Assembly: GCA_964586775.1 (NCBI GenBank)
Contig: CAZPJD010000066.1
Location: forward strand, 1 to 22,236
Length of the DNA stretch: 22,236 nt
Origin: JADLEX01 sp964586775
GTDB lineage: Bacteria > Lernaellota > Lernaellaia > JACKCT01
Direction: 5' to 3'
Part shown: in pieces, positions 15,034 through 22,236 of the stretch
Layout: each line of letters begins with the position of its first letter
How positions within the stretch are numbered: the first letter of the stretch is position 1
Position numbers and translations under genes: made by a program
Notes under the pieces: generated by a model
What the model was told of the DNA's origin: nothing
The model's input: the letters and a program-made list of their open reading frames with translations, nothing else
The model's database searches: none

Positions 15034-16466
15034 GCGATGCCCCCCACGCCATCGGTCGCAAGCCCGAGACCGATCGGCAGTTCAAAACAAAACGTGCTGC
15101 CTCGGCCGACTTCGCTGTCGACCCAGATGCGTCCTCGATGCGCCTCGACGGCGAGGCGGCAAAACGCGAGGCCGAGCCCGGTGGAATGACCGCGCATCTG
15201 CCCGCGCAACTCGGCCTGGCCGAATTTCTCGAAGATCTTCTTTTGGTCCTCGACCGCGATGCCCGGCCCGTCGTCCGACACGCACGCGCGCGCGGCTTGG
15301 CCCTCGCGGCGCAGCGCGATGCGGATCTCGCCGCCGCGCGGCGTGAATTTCACGGCGTTGCCAACGAGGTTGGCGACGACCCGCGCGATGAGGTCGGGAT
15401 CGAATGCGAAGGGCGGCGGGGCGTCTGTCGCGTCGATGGTGATGCGCCGGTCCTCGGCGAGCGCGCCCAGCAGATCGACGCCCCGCGCGATGGCCTCGCG
15501 CAGGTCCGATTCGCGCGCCTCGATGGTCATGTGCCCGGCTTCGAACTTGTTGACGTCGAGCAGGCAGTTGATGAGTTCGAGCTGCGAGCCGATGCCGGCG
15601 ACGGACTTGTCGATGCGCGCGAGGGACGGATGCCCCGGTTCGAGCTTCAGTTTTGCGGCCTGCAGGTTGAGCTGCACGCCCGCAAGCGGCGAACGCAGGT
15701 CGTGCACGATCATGTGCGTCAGGCTGTCGCGCAGAGCCTCGAGCTGCCGGAGCTGATTGTAGCTGCGCTCGATCTCGCGGCGGCTGCGCTCCAGATCCGT
15801 GTTCGTCGTGTGCAGTTGGTGCGCGTAATAGGTCATCATCCCCAGAATAAAGACGGCGTTGAACACGAACAGCGTCAAGATCATGCCCATGTAGCGCGAT
15901 TCGAGAAAGATCCGGGTGGGCACGCTCGCATGATCGGGGTGCAGGGGCAGGTAGGTCAGCAGCCCCCATTTTTCGAGGAGCATGATCGCGCCCCAGCCGA
16001 CGATGCCCGCGAGGAAATACCACCACGATTCCTTGAGGCCGATCAGCCACGCCACCACCATGCACACGCTCAGGAACTGCAGGGGCAAGATGCTGGTGGC
16101 GCTGCCCGCGATGTGCAGATGGCCGAGCGTGATGACGAGAATCGTGATCGAAACGCCGTGAATGGTCGTGCGAAACAACCGTTCACGGTCGCAACCCGTG
16201 CGGGGGGCGATCACGAAGTTCAGGAGGTAATATAGGACAACGGCGGCGATGGCCGCGAGGTTGAGGATGACCGACGCCTTAGCCGCCCAGGGCGTGAGCA
16301 CGGTTTCGTCGCCGAGAAAGCGGAACGAAAGGTACTGCGTCGAGGTGAAGACGATCAGGGATGCGAGGCCGAGAAAGACCGCCCAGCGCGATCGGCGCAG
16401 ATAGAACCCGTACCCCGGTCGGATGTCGGCGTCGCCCTTCATGGTTTCGGGGTTTTGCAGATTCAT
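15030..16466 (-). CDS. Membrane histidine kinase with six-helix sensor region
   Basis: The protein has 478 residues. Residues about 28-215 hold six hydrophobic helices with short connections and no large extracellular or PAS domain, so the sensed signal is probably in or at the membrane. A coiled-coil linker (about 216-245) leads to the HisKA domain with His255 in MIVHDLRSPL. The HATPase domain shows the N box (Asn370 in VANLVGNAVKF), G1 (DDGPG, 398-402), F box (FEKFGQ) and G2 (STGLGLAFC). All residues for autophosphorylation are present. It overlaps the double-receiver gene by ATGA, so receiver 1 of that protein is the likely target. The ATG at 16466 has no ribosome binding site; an ATG at 16442 (MKGDADIRP) is an alternative, equally without one. 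Confidence 0.93.
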   Translation of the reverse strand: MNLQNPETMKGDADIRPGYGFYLRRSRWAVFLGLASLIVFTSTQYLSFRFLGDETVLTPWAAKASVILNLAAIAAVVLYYLLNFVIAPRTGCDRERLFRTTIHGVSITILVITLGHLHIAGSATSILPLQFLSVCMVVAWLIGLKESWWYFLAGIVGWGAIMLLEKWGLLTYLPLHPDHASVPTRIFLESRYMGMILTLFVFNAVFILGMMTYYAHQLHTTNTDLERSRREIERSYNQLRQLEALRDSLTHMIVHDLRSPLAGVQLNLQAAKLKLEPGHPSLARIDKSVAGIGSQLELINCLLDVNKFEAGHMTIEARESDLREAIARGVDLLGALAEDRRITIDATDAPPPFAFDPDLIARVVANLVGNAVKFTPRGGEIRIALRREGQAARACVSDDGPGIAVEDQKKIFEKFGQAELRGQMRGHSTGLGLAFCRLAVEAHRGRIWVDSEVGRGSTFCFELPIGLGLATDGVGGIA

Positions 16467-16473
16467 TTGAGGA

Positions 16474-16502
16474 TGTGTAGTCCATTTACCGTCTCTTTAC
16501 AA
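16474..16502 (-). promoter_or_regulatory. Weak promoter candidate of the kinase operon
   Basis: On the minus strand TTGTAA (16497-16502), a 17-base spacer and TACACA (16474-16479) match the consensus at four and three positions. The -10 ends 7 bases before the ATG at 16466, which would give a leaderless mRNA and explain the absent ribosome binding site. Confidence 0.3.
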
Positions 16503-16561
16503 TTTCCTCGCTCACCGGATCGAAGGACGCGGAGCAGACCGTCCAGTGTGTGTCCGTGGTC

Positions 16562-16611
16562 GCGACGCCATGCGCCGTGCTTCTTGACACGATGCGTCGC
16601 CCATGGTGAAT
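16562..16611 (+). promoter_or_regulatory. Possible promoter/operator region of the acyl-CoA operon
   Basis: A perfect TTGACA (16584-16589) is followed at 16 bases by GTGAAT (16606-16611), a poor -10. The -35 lies between the arms of an inverted repeat, gcgacgc (16562-16568) and gcgtcgc (16594-16600). This could be a regulated promoter, but the weak -10 leaves it uncertain. Confidence 0.3.
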
Positions 16612-16651
16612 GTGGATTCGCCTTCCTTCATTGGGCAGGAGATCAAACAGC

Positions 16652-17809
16652 ATGGATTTCATTCTGAGCGCCGAGCAATTGGCGTTTCGCGACACGGTGG
16701 AACGTTTTTGCCGCGAGCGGATCGCGCCATTCGCCGAGGAGGCCGATCTCAAGGCCGAGTTCTCTTACGAAGCTTGGCGGCGCATGGGCGAGTTCGGACT
16801 TTTGGGCATGCACTACCCCGAGGAATACGGCGGCCAGGGCGCGGACGTGCTCACGTCCATCGTCGGGGGCGAGGCGATGGGGCTGGGCGGCGCGGACGCG
16901 GGCCTTCTGCTGGCGTGGGGCGCGCACACCTATTTGTGCGGCGACACGATTCTCAAGCACGGCAGCGAGGAACAAAAGCGCAGGTATCTGCCCAAGATCG
17001 CGACGGGCGAGTGGATCGGGTGCTGGGCGCTCACCGAGCCGGGCGCGGGATCGGACGCCGCGTCGATCACCACCACGGCGGTGCGTCGCGACGGCGGGTG
17101 GGTGTTGAACGGCGCCAAGATGTTCATCACCAACGGCCCCATCTGCAAGGTGTGCGTGGTGAACGCGGTCACCGACAAGAGCGCGGGCCACGGTGGCATC
17201 AGCGCCTTCATCGTCGAGGCGGGAACCAAGGGGTTCTTCCCCGGCAAGCCGCTGCACAAGATGGGGGTGCGTTCGTCGCAGACGTCGGAACTCGTCTTCG
17301 AGGATTGCTGGATTCCCGAGGAAAACCTGCTGGGCATGGAGGGCATGGGGTTCCTCATGGCCCTGCAAACGCTGGAGTGGGACCGCTCGGCGCTGCTCGC
17401 GCCCTTCATCGGCTCCGCCGAATACGGCCTGCGCATGTGCGTGAAGTATTCGCTGGAACGGCGCCAATTCGACAAGCCGATCGCCGAGTTCCAGGCGGTG
17501 CAGCACAAGTTGGCCGACATGCGCGTATTCATCAACGCGTTCCGGCTCCTGGTCTACCGCGTGGCGTGGAACAAGGATCAGGGTCGCCCGCTCAACCACC
17601 TCGAGGCGTCGATCGCCAAACTCTATGGCGCGGACATGGGGTTCCAGATCTCAAGCGAGGCCGTGCAGATTCACGGCGGATACGGCTACATCCACGAGTA
17701 CCCCGTCGAGCGCGCCCTGCGCGACGCGAAACTCGGGCAGATCGGCGGCGGCACGTCGGAAATTCAGCAGATGATCATCGCGCGACTGCTCACGCAGGAA
17801 GCCCGGTAG
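16652..17809 (+). CDS. Acyl-CoA dehydrogenase, first of an adjacent pair
   Basis: A 385-residue flavoenzyme of the ACAD family, with N-terminal helical (MDFILSAEQLAFRDTVERF), beta (CWALTEPGAGSDAASI, VLNGAKMFITNG) and C-terminal helical (ERRQFDKPIAEFQAVQ, QIHGGYGYIHEYPVERALRDAK) domains. It should oxidise an acyl-CoA at C2-C3 and pass electrons to ETF. The usual catalytic Glu (IYEGT) is Gly366 (IGGGT). In isovaleryl-CoA and long-chain dehydrogenases a Gly or Ala there is compensated by a Glu one helix earlier; the matching place here holds Asp244 (EWDRS), with Glu242 two residues before. It may thus be active with a displaced acid. The start at 16652 has GGAGA 9 bases upstream and matches the family N-terminus. 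It leads the four-gene operon. Confidence 0.93.
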   Translation: MDFILSAEQLAFRDTVERFCRERIAPFAEEADLKAEFSYEAWRRMGEFGLLGMHYPEEYGGQGADVLTSIVGGEAMGLGGADAGLLLAWGAHTYLCGDTILKHGSEEQKRRYLPKIATGEWIGCWALTEPGAGSDAASITTTAVRRDGGWVLNGAKMFITNGPICKVCVVNAVTDKSAGHGGISAFIVEAGTKGFFPGKPLHKMGVRSSQTSELVFEDCWIPEENLLGMEGMGFLMALQTLEWDRSALLAPFIGSAEYGLRMCVKYSLERRQFDKPIAEFQAVQHKLADMRVFINAFRLLVYRVAWNKDQGRPLNHLEASIAKLYGADMGFQISSEAVQIHGGYGYIHEYPVERALRDAKLGQIGGGTSEIQQMIIARLLTQEAR

Positions 17810-17819
17810 GGAGACGGCC

Positions 17820-18992
17820 ATGAATTTCGAATTCACATCGGATCAGCTCGCGGCCGCCAAATCCTTCGCCGACGCGGTGCGCGAACGCATCGCGTGCGAC
17901 GCCGATCGCCTCGACGCCGATCCCTCGGCGTCGGAATCCATCATCCGCGCGCACATGAAGACGCTGGGCGATTTGGGTTGGCACGGCCGGCTCTTCGATC
18001 CGTCGATCGGTGGCGCGGGGATGACACACCTGGAGTGGACGCTTCACGCCGAGGCGCTGGGGGGCCTCGCGCCGGCGACGTTTCTGTCGGCGACGAGCGC
18101 GTGCGGCGCGACGGCGTGGCCGATCGCGAGGTTCGGCACGGCGGCGCAGATCGAGCGCTACGTGCGCCCGGCGCTCGGCGGCGAATCGATCGGCGCGTTT
18201 GCGGTGACCGAGGCCGAATCGGGCTCCGATCCGTTGGCGGTGAAGCTCGCGGCGACGCGCGACGGCGACGGCTGGGTGCTGGACGGCGAGAAGGTGTGGG
18301 CGACCAACGGGCCGATTTGCGACTTCGCGCTCGTGCTCGCCGCGACCAAACCCGAGGGCGGGCCGAACGGCCTGTCGCTCTTTGTCGTTCCCGCCGACGC
18401 GCCGGGATTCGAGCGCGGCGCGCGTGTGGCGACGATGGGGCATCGCGGCGCGCTCGTCGGACCGCTTCGATTGAACCGCTGCCGCGTCGGCGCCGATGCG
18501 CTCGTCGGCGCCGAGAACGCGGGATTCGGCCTCGCGATGCACGGGATGCAACTCGGGCGGCTGTCGGCGTGCTGCGGCGCGCTGGGAATCGGCGAGACGG
18601 CGATGGCGCTCTCGCTCCAGCACGCGCTCACGCGGCGCGCGGCGGGCGCGAAGATCATCAAGCATCAGGAGGTCGCGTTCAAACTCTCCCAGATGAAGAT
18701 GCTGACCGACTCCGGACGCCTGCTCACACAATACGCCGCGTGGTGCATCGACACGGGCAGCCCCGAGGCGTCCGCCATGGTGAGCGCGGCCAAGATCCAC
18801 ACGACCGAGGCGGCGACGAAGATCGCAAACTTCGCGATGCAGATCTTCGCGGGCGCGGGCTATACCGCGGGGCACCCGATCGAGCGCCTCTATCGCGACG
18901 CCAAGCTCGGCGAGTTGCTCTTCGGCACCACCGAGATCCACCGCGTGATGCTCGCGCAGGACACCATCGCGCGATTCGGGGACGTGGGATGA
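17820..18992 (+). CDS. Acyl-CoA dehydrogenase-like protein, second of the pair, lacking the catalytic acid
   Basis: The 390-residue protein has the complete ACAD layout: MNFEFTSDQLAAAKSFADAV, IGAFAVTEAESGSDPLAVKL, VLDGEKVWATNGPICDFALV, HPIERLYRDAKLGELLFGTTEI. At the catalytic Glu position (IYEGT) it has Phe368 (LLFGT), and at the alternative position Gly246 (LGRLS). Neither known base is present, although Glu365 is close by. It may be a non-catalytic or specificity subunit. In actinobacterial steroid degradation, adjacent ACAD genes encode alpha2beta2 heterotetramers that share active sites, and this pair could do the same. GGGAG lies 6 bases before the ATG and the gap to the first ACAD gene is only 10 bases. 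Its stop overlaps the start of the ligase gene (ATGA). Confidence 0.9.
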   Translation: MNFEFTSDQLAAAKSFADAVRERIACDADRLDADPSASESIIRAHMKTLGDLGWHGRLFDPSIGGAGMTHLEWTLHAEALGGLAPATFLSATSACGATAWPIARFGTAAQIERYVRPALGGESIGAFAVTEAESGSDPLAVKLAATRDGDGWVLDGEKVWATNGPICDFALVLAATKPEGGPNGLSLFVVPADAPGFERGARVATMGHRGALVGPLRLNRCRVGADALVGAENAGFGLAMHGMQLGRLSACCGALGIGETAMALSLQHALTRRAAGAKIIKHQEVAFKLSQMKMLTDSGRLLTQYAAWCIDTGSPEASAMVSAAKIHTTEAATKIANFAMQIFAGAGYTAGHPIERLYRDAKLGELLFGTTEIHRVMLAQDTIARFGDVG

Positions 18993-20809
18993 CGTCCGCA
19001 GTTCCCGCGGAGTCGATCCGCGCGCCCTGGCCGAATCTGGCGGCGATGTTCTTCGATCAGGCCGATCGCCTCAGCGAGCGAATGGCGCTGCGCAAAAAGG
19101 CGGGCGGCCGATGGGTGGGCATTTCGTGGGCCGACTGGGCTCGCGACGCACGGCGATTCGCGGGAGGGCTCGTGAAGCTCGGCCTCGCGCCGCGCGAGGT
19201 CGTTTCGATCGTCGCGAACAACCGGCCCGAGTGGGTTGTCGCCGACATGGGCACGCTGGCGGCGGGGTGCGTGCTCGTGCCCGTCTACGTGACGCTGCTG
19301 CCGAACGACATCCACTACATCCTCGATCACGCCGAAACGCGCGTGATGATCGTCGAAAACGACGAGCAACTGCAAAAAGTCCTCGCGGTCCGCGACCGGC
19401 TTCCCAAGCTGTTCAAGATCGTGCTGATCGACGGCACGCCGCCCGACGACCCGCAGGTCATGTCGTACGACGACGTGCTGCGCCTGGGCGACGACGCCAC
19501 GCCCGAATCGCTGCGCCCGCGCTACGAAAACCTCGGCGAGGGCGATGTGGCGACGATGATCTATACCTCGGGCACCACGGGTCCGCCCAAGGGCGTGATG
19601 ATCACGCACGGCAACATCCTGTGGATCCTCGCGTCGGCGCATACCGTGGCGTTCGTGACGCCCGACGACGAGTCGCTCAGCTTCCTGCCGCTGTGCCACG
19701 CCTACGAGCGCATCGGCGGCCTGTTTGGTTCGATTTTCATGGGCGCGACCATCAACTTCGCGCAGAACCTGAACACGATTCTCGACGACCTCGCCGAGGT
19801 GCGCCCCACGATCTTTCTCTCCGTGCCGCGCATGCTGGAAAAGGCATACGCGCGCACGACGGCGCGCATCGCGGCCTCGGGCACGGCCAAGAAGTCGCTT
19901 TTCAACTGGGCGCTCGAAGTCGGCCGGAAGACGACGCCGTATCGCCTGCAAAAAAAATCGATGCCCGCCTTTCTCGAACTCCAGCACCGGCTGGCCGAAA
20001 AACTCGTGTACGCGCAGGTCAAGCAACGCTTCGGCGGGCGACTGCGTTACATCGTTTCGGCGGGAGCGCCGCTTTCCAAGGAGATCGCCGAGTTCTTCTT
20101 CGCGATGGATGTGCTGATCCTCGAAGGCTACGGCATGACCGAGCTCTCCGCGCCGTCGCACATCAATTTGCCCGACGCGGTGAAACTCGGCTCGGTGGGC
20201 CGCGCGCTGCCCGGCGTGCAGGAGCGCATCGCGCCCGACGGCGAGATTCTCGTCAAAGCGCCGTCCGTGTTCGTCGGCTACTGGAAGCGTCCCACCGACA
20301 CGATGGAGGCGCTCGAAGAAGGCTGGATGCACACGGGCGACATCGGTCGCGTCGACGAGGACGGTTTCCTCTACATCACCGATCGCAAGAAGGATCTCAT
20401 CATCACGTCGGGCGGAAAGAACATCGCGCCGCAAAACATCGAGAACAAGCTCAAGGCGCAGCCCTTCGTCAGCCAGGCGATGGTCATCGGCGACCGGCGC
20501 AAGTACCTGGTGGCGCTCGTCACCATCGACCGCGAGGCGCTCGGCCAGAAGCGCGCGGCCGATGGCGGGCCGCCGCTGCCCGACGACATCTCGACCGACG
20601 CCGAGGCGGCCCGATTGGCCGAGAGGGCGGTGAACGCGGTGAACGGCGAACTCGCGTCGTACGAAACGCTGAAATTCTGGCGATTGCTCGATCGCGATTT
20701 CACGATCGACGACGGCGAGCTGACGCCGACGATGAAGCTGAAGCGCAAGGCCATCGCGTCGCGCTTCGCCGATGTGATCGAACGGATGTATCCCGAAGGC
20801 GACGCGTAA
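18989..20809 (+). CDS. Long-chain fatty-acid-CoA ligase (AMP-forming)
   Basis: The 606-residue member of the ANL superfamily activates a carboxylic acid with ATP through an acyl-adenylate to acyl-CoA. It shows YTSGTTGPPKG (192-202), the acyl-synthetase A5-type GYGMTE, the hinge and ATP-binding region WMHTGDIGRVDEDGFLYITD with DRKKDLI, SGGKNIAPQNIE, and a C-terminal Lys in PTMKLKRKAI. The length and the LPLCHAYERIGG segment fit the long-chain group (FadD15-like) rather than short-chain acetyl-CoA synthetases. The ATG at 18989 overlaps the stop of the second ACAD gene. The same frame stays open far upstream, but that part is out-of-frame ACAD sequence and not coding. It probably supplies acyl-CoA to the dehydrogenase pair. 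Confidence 0.95.
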   Translation: MTSAVPAESIRAPWPNLAAMFFDQADRLSERMALRKKAGGRWVGISWADWARDARRFAGGLVKLGLAPREVVSIVANNRPEWVVADMGTLAAGCVLVPVYVTLLPNDIHYILDHAETRVMIVENDEQLQKVLAVRDRLPKLFKIVLIDGTPPDDPQVMSYDDVLRLGDDATPESLRPRYENLGEGDVATMIYTSGTTGPPKGVMITHGNILWILASAHTVAFVTPDDESLSFLPLCHAYERIGGLFGSIFMGATINFAQNLNTILDDLAEVRPTIFLSVPRMLEKAYARTTARIAASGTAKKSLFNWALEVGRKTTPYRLQKKSMPAFLELQHRLAEKLVYAQVKQRFGGRLRYIVSAGAPLSKEIAEFFFAMDVLILEGYGMTELSAPSHINLPDAVKLGSVGRALPGVQERIAPDGEILVKAPSVFVGYWKRPTDTMEALEEGWMHTGDIGRVDEDGFLYITDRKKDLIITSGGKNIAPQNIENKLKAQPFVSQAMVIGDRRKYLVALVTIDREALGQKRAADGGPPLPDDISTDAEAARLAERAVNAVNGELASYETLKFWRLLDRDFTIDDGELTPTMKLKRKAIASRFADVIERMYPEGDA

Positions 20810-20818
20810 AAGCGTCGC
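20799..20818 (+). repeat. Short hairpin across the ligase stop codon
   Basis: Arms gcgacgc (20799-20805) and gcgtcgc (20812-20818) enclose gtaaaa, which contains the TAA stop. There is no T-run, so it is more likely an mRNA stability or processing element between the ligase and the carboxylase than a terminator. Confidence 0.35.
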
Positions 20819-20843
20819 GAATCGGCAAGGGACGGGTGGGGAC

Positions 20844-22199
20844 GTGTTCGAAAAAATCCTGATCGCCAACCGGGGGGAGATCGCCGCGCGCGTGATCCGC
20901 ACGTGCCGGCGCATGGGCATCGCGACCGTGGCGGTGTATTCCGAGGCCGACGCCGACGCGCCCTTCGTGCGCGCCGCCGACGAAGCCGTCGCCATCGGGC
21001 CGCCGGCGCCCACCGAGAGCTATCTGGTCGCCGACAAGATCATCGCGGCCGCCAAATTCACCGGCGCTAGGGCGATTCATCCCGGTTACGGATTTTTGTC
21101 CGAGAGCGCCGATTTCGTGATCGCGTGCGAAGCGGCCGGGCTTGTTTTCATCGGTCCCGACGCGAACGCGATGACGACGCTGCGCGACAAGCAGGGCGCG
21201 CGCGAACGCATGGGTGAGGCGGGTCTGCCGATCATCCCCGGCAGCGACGGCAACGTGGCGGGCACCGACGAGGCCCTCGCGGTGGCGGAACGCATCGGCT
21301 ATCCGGTGATGGTCAAGGCGAGTTTCGGCGGCGGCGGCATCGGCATGACGATGGTGGAGGACTCCGACAAACTCGCCAAGGCGCTGCAAAAAGCGTCGGA
21401 TCGCGCCGGGCGGGCGTTCGGCCGAAACGAGATCTACGTCGAAAAGGTCGTGCCCGACACGCACCACATCGAATTCCAGGTGCTGGCCGATCACCACGGC
21501 GGCGTGGCGACGCTCTTCGAGCGCGAGTGCTCGGTGCAGCGCCGCCAACAGAAGATCATCGAGGAATCGCCGTCGCCCTTCATCACCGCCGCCGTGCGCG
21601 CCGACATGGCCGAGCGCATCGCCGCCTCGGCGGCGCGCGTGGGCTATCGCAACGCGGGCACTTTCGAGTGCCTGATGGACGGCGAGCGGCACTGGTATTT
21701 TCTCGAGGTCAACAAGCGTTTGCAGGTCGAGCATCCCGTCACCGAGATGGTCACCGGGCTCGACCTCGTCGAGCATCAGATCCGCGTGGCGGCCGGCGAG
21801 CCGCTCGCGCCCGAGGTTCTGGGCGCGAAGCAGACCGGCCACGCGATCGAGGCGCGGCTGTACGCCGAGAACCCGGCGCGAAAGTTCCTGCCGCAGCCGG
21901 GCACGATCACGCACCTGGAGTGGCCCGAGATGGAGGGCCTGCGCGTGGACACCGGCGTCGCGTCGGGCAGCGCGATCACGCCGTTTTACGACCCGATGAT
22001 CGCCAAGGTGATCGCCCACGGCGACACCCGAGAGCACGCGATCGACCGGCTCGGCGACGCGCTCGCGAACACGCGCATCGAGGGCATCGTGACGAACCGC
22101 GATTTCCTGATCCACGTGCTGCGTCACCCGACCTTCGCGTCGGGCACGTACACGACCGCGTTCGTCGAAGAGAAGCTGGACGAGTTGGTGGGGGAGTGA
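20844..22199 (+). CDS. Biotin carboxylase subunit of an acyl-CoA carboxylase
   Basis: The 451-residue protein carries only the biotin carboxylase part (ATP-grasp) and no biotin-carrier domain, as in AccC-type subunits. Visible are MFEKILIANRGEIAARVIRT, HPGYGFLSE, Lys158 in VMVKAS, the Gly-rich loop GGGGIGM (162-168), ERECSVQRRQQK (226-237) and EVNKRLQVEHPVTEM (Glu288, Asn290, Arg292, same numbers as E. coli AccC). Differences from the textbook enzyme are Ile for Lys in GGGGKGM and Gln for His in RRHQK. These occur in a divergent acetyl/propionyl-CoA carboxylase group, as far as I recall. It carboxylates biotin on a separate carrier, and carrier plus carboxyltransferase genes should follow outside the window. 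The start is GTG at 20844, with a G-rich stretch before it. The substrate (acetyl-, propionyl- or methylcrotonyl-CoA) is open. Confidence 0.93.
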   Translation: MFEKILIANRGEIAARVIRTCRRMGIATVAVYSEADADAPFVRAADEAVAIGPPAPTESYLVADKIIAAAKFTGARAIHPGYGFLSESADFVIACEAAGLVFIGPDANAMTTLRDKQGARERMGEAGLPIIPGSDGNVAGTDEALAVAERIGYPVMVKASFGGGGIGMTMVEDSDKLAKALQKASDRAGRAFGRNEIYVEKVVPDTHHIEFQVLADHHGGVATLFERECSVQRRQQKIIEESPSPFITAAVRADMAERIAASAARVGYRNAGTFECLMDGERHWYFLEVNKRLQVEHPVTEMVTGLDLVEHQIRVAAGEPLAPEVLGAKQTGHAIEARLYAENPARKFLPQPGTITHLEWPEMEGLRVDTGVASGSAITPFYDPMIAKVIAHGDTREHAIDRLGDALANTRIEGIVTNRDFLIHVLRHPTFASGTYTTAFVEEKLDELVGE

Positions 22200-22219
22200 T
22201 CCCCTCAACCCCGACCCCT

Positions 22220-22236
22220 CTCCCATCGTATGGGAG
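22220..22236. repeat. Perfect hairpin at the window edge, possibly part of an intergenic repeat
   Basis: ctcccat (22220-22226) and atgggag (22230-22236) form a perfect 7-bp stem with loop cgt. It is preceded by a C-rich run (cccctcaaccccgaccc). The stem probably continues beyond the window. This C-rich context before a hairpin is common as a dispersed intergenic element or terminator in some genomes. Confidence 0.5.

Noticed and set aside
17894..18988. Upstream in-frame extension of the ligase, giving a 971-residue protein
   Set aside because: The extra residues are the out-of-frame reading of the second dehydrogenase and are Arg-rich without domain signal. The ATG at 18989 with ATGA overlap is the better start.
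18890..21013. A 707-codon open frame on the minus strand opposite the ligase gene
   Set aside because: Same reason: the plus-strand genes for ligase and biotin carboxylase are unambiguous, and the antisense product has low-complexity Arg/His composition.
1..22236. CRISPR arrays, insertion sequences, attachment sites, tRNA or rRNA genes
   Set aside because: No spaced direct repeats, transposase or integrase genes, terminal inverted repeats or conserved RNA motifs were recognised on reading both strands.

Overview
The window is high-GC, gene-dense bacterial DNA. Two exported proteins carry Asp-rich linkers right after their N-terminal lipobox or Cys, and one large regulator joins receiver, DUF4388, DnaJ and TPR modules. 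Together with the many sensory genes, this points to a deltaproteobacteria-like lineage (Myxococcota or a neighbouring candidate phylum). That placement is inference; no rRNA, tRNA or other marker gene is present. No mobile element, integrase, CRISPR array or RNA gene was recognised.

Layout. 1-409 (+): the 3' end of a gene with a HupE/UreJ-like extracellular domain and no membrane half. 425-5606 (-): a lipoprotein with an Asp-rich linker, a secreted subtilisin-like protease with its own promoter and a strong terminator below it, and an OPT-family transporter. 5749-7268 (-): a methyltransferase followed closely by a second Asp-rich lipoprotein. 7327-9319 (+): a possible 18-codon leader peptide coupled by ATGA overlap to a YkgJ-type Cys-cluster protein, then a radical SAM protein resembling tetraether lipid synthase (Tes/MJ0619), apparently leaderless. 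9446-11151 (+): a two-gene operon encoding a membrane-anchored PP2C-fold protein that has lost its metal ligands, and an anchored NTF2-like protein. 11313-13628 (+): the receiver-DUF4388-DnaJ-TPR regulator, with a near-consensus promoter, a short upstream ORF and a strong terminator. 13755-14255 (+): a small CopD/HemJ-like membrane protein. 14266-16466 (-): a six-helix membrane histidine kinase overlapping a double-receiver protein whose second receiver lacks the phospho-acceptor Asp. 16652-22199 (+): an acyl-CoA operon with two adjacent acyl-CoA dehydrogenases, a long-chain acyl-CoA ligase and a biotin carboxylase, probably continuing beyond the window.

The last operon fits activation, dehydrogenation and carboxylation of acyl-CoA substrates. 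Both dehydrogenases lack Glu at the usual catalytic position, and the second lacks an acid at the alternative position as well. Degenerate catalytic modules recur: the PP2C-like protein, the second receiver, the second dehydrogenase, and the ribose-binding position of the methyltransferase. The strongest candidates for undescribed biology are the pseudophosphatase pair, the Tes-like radical SAM protein and the phospho-receiver/J-domain fusion. No self-contained defence or mobile system was seen.
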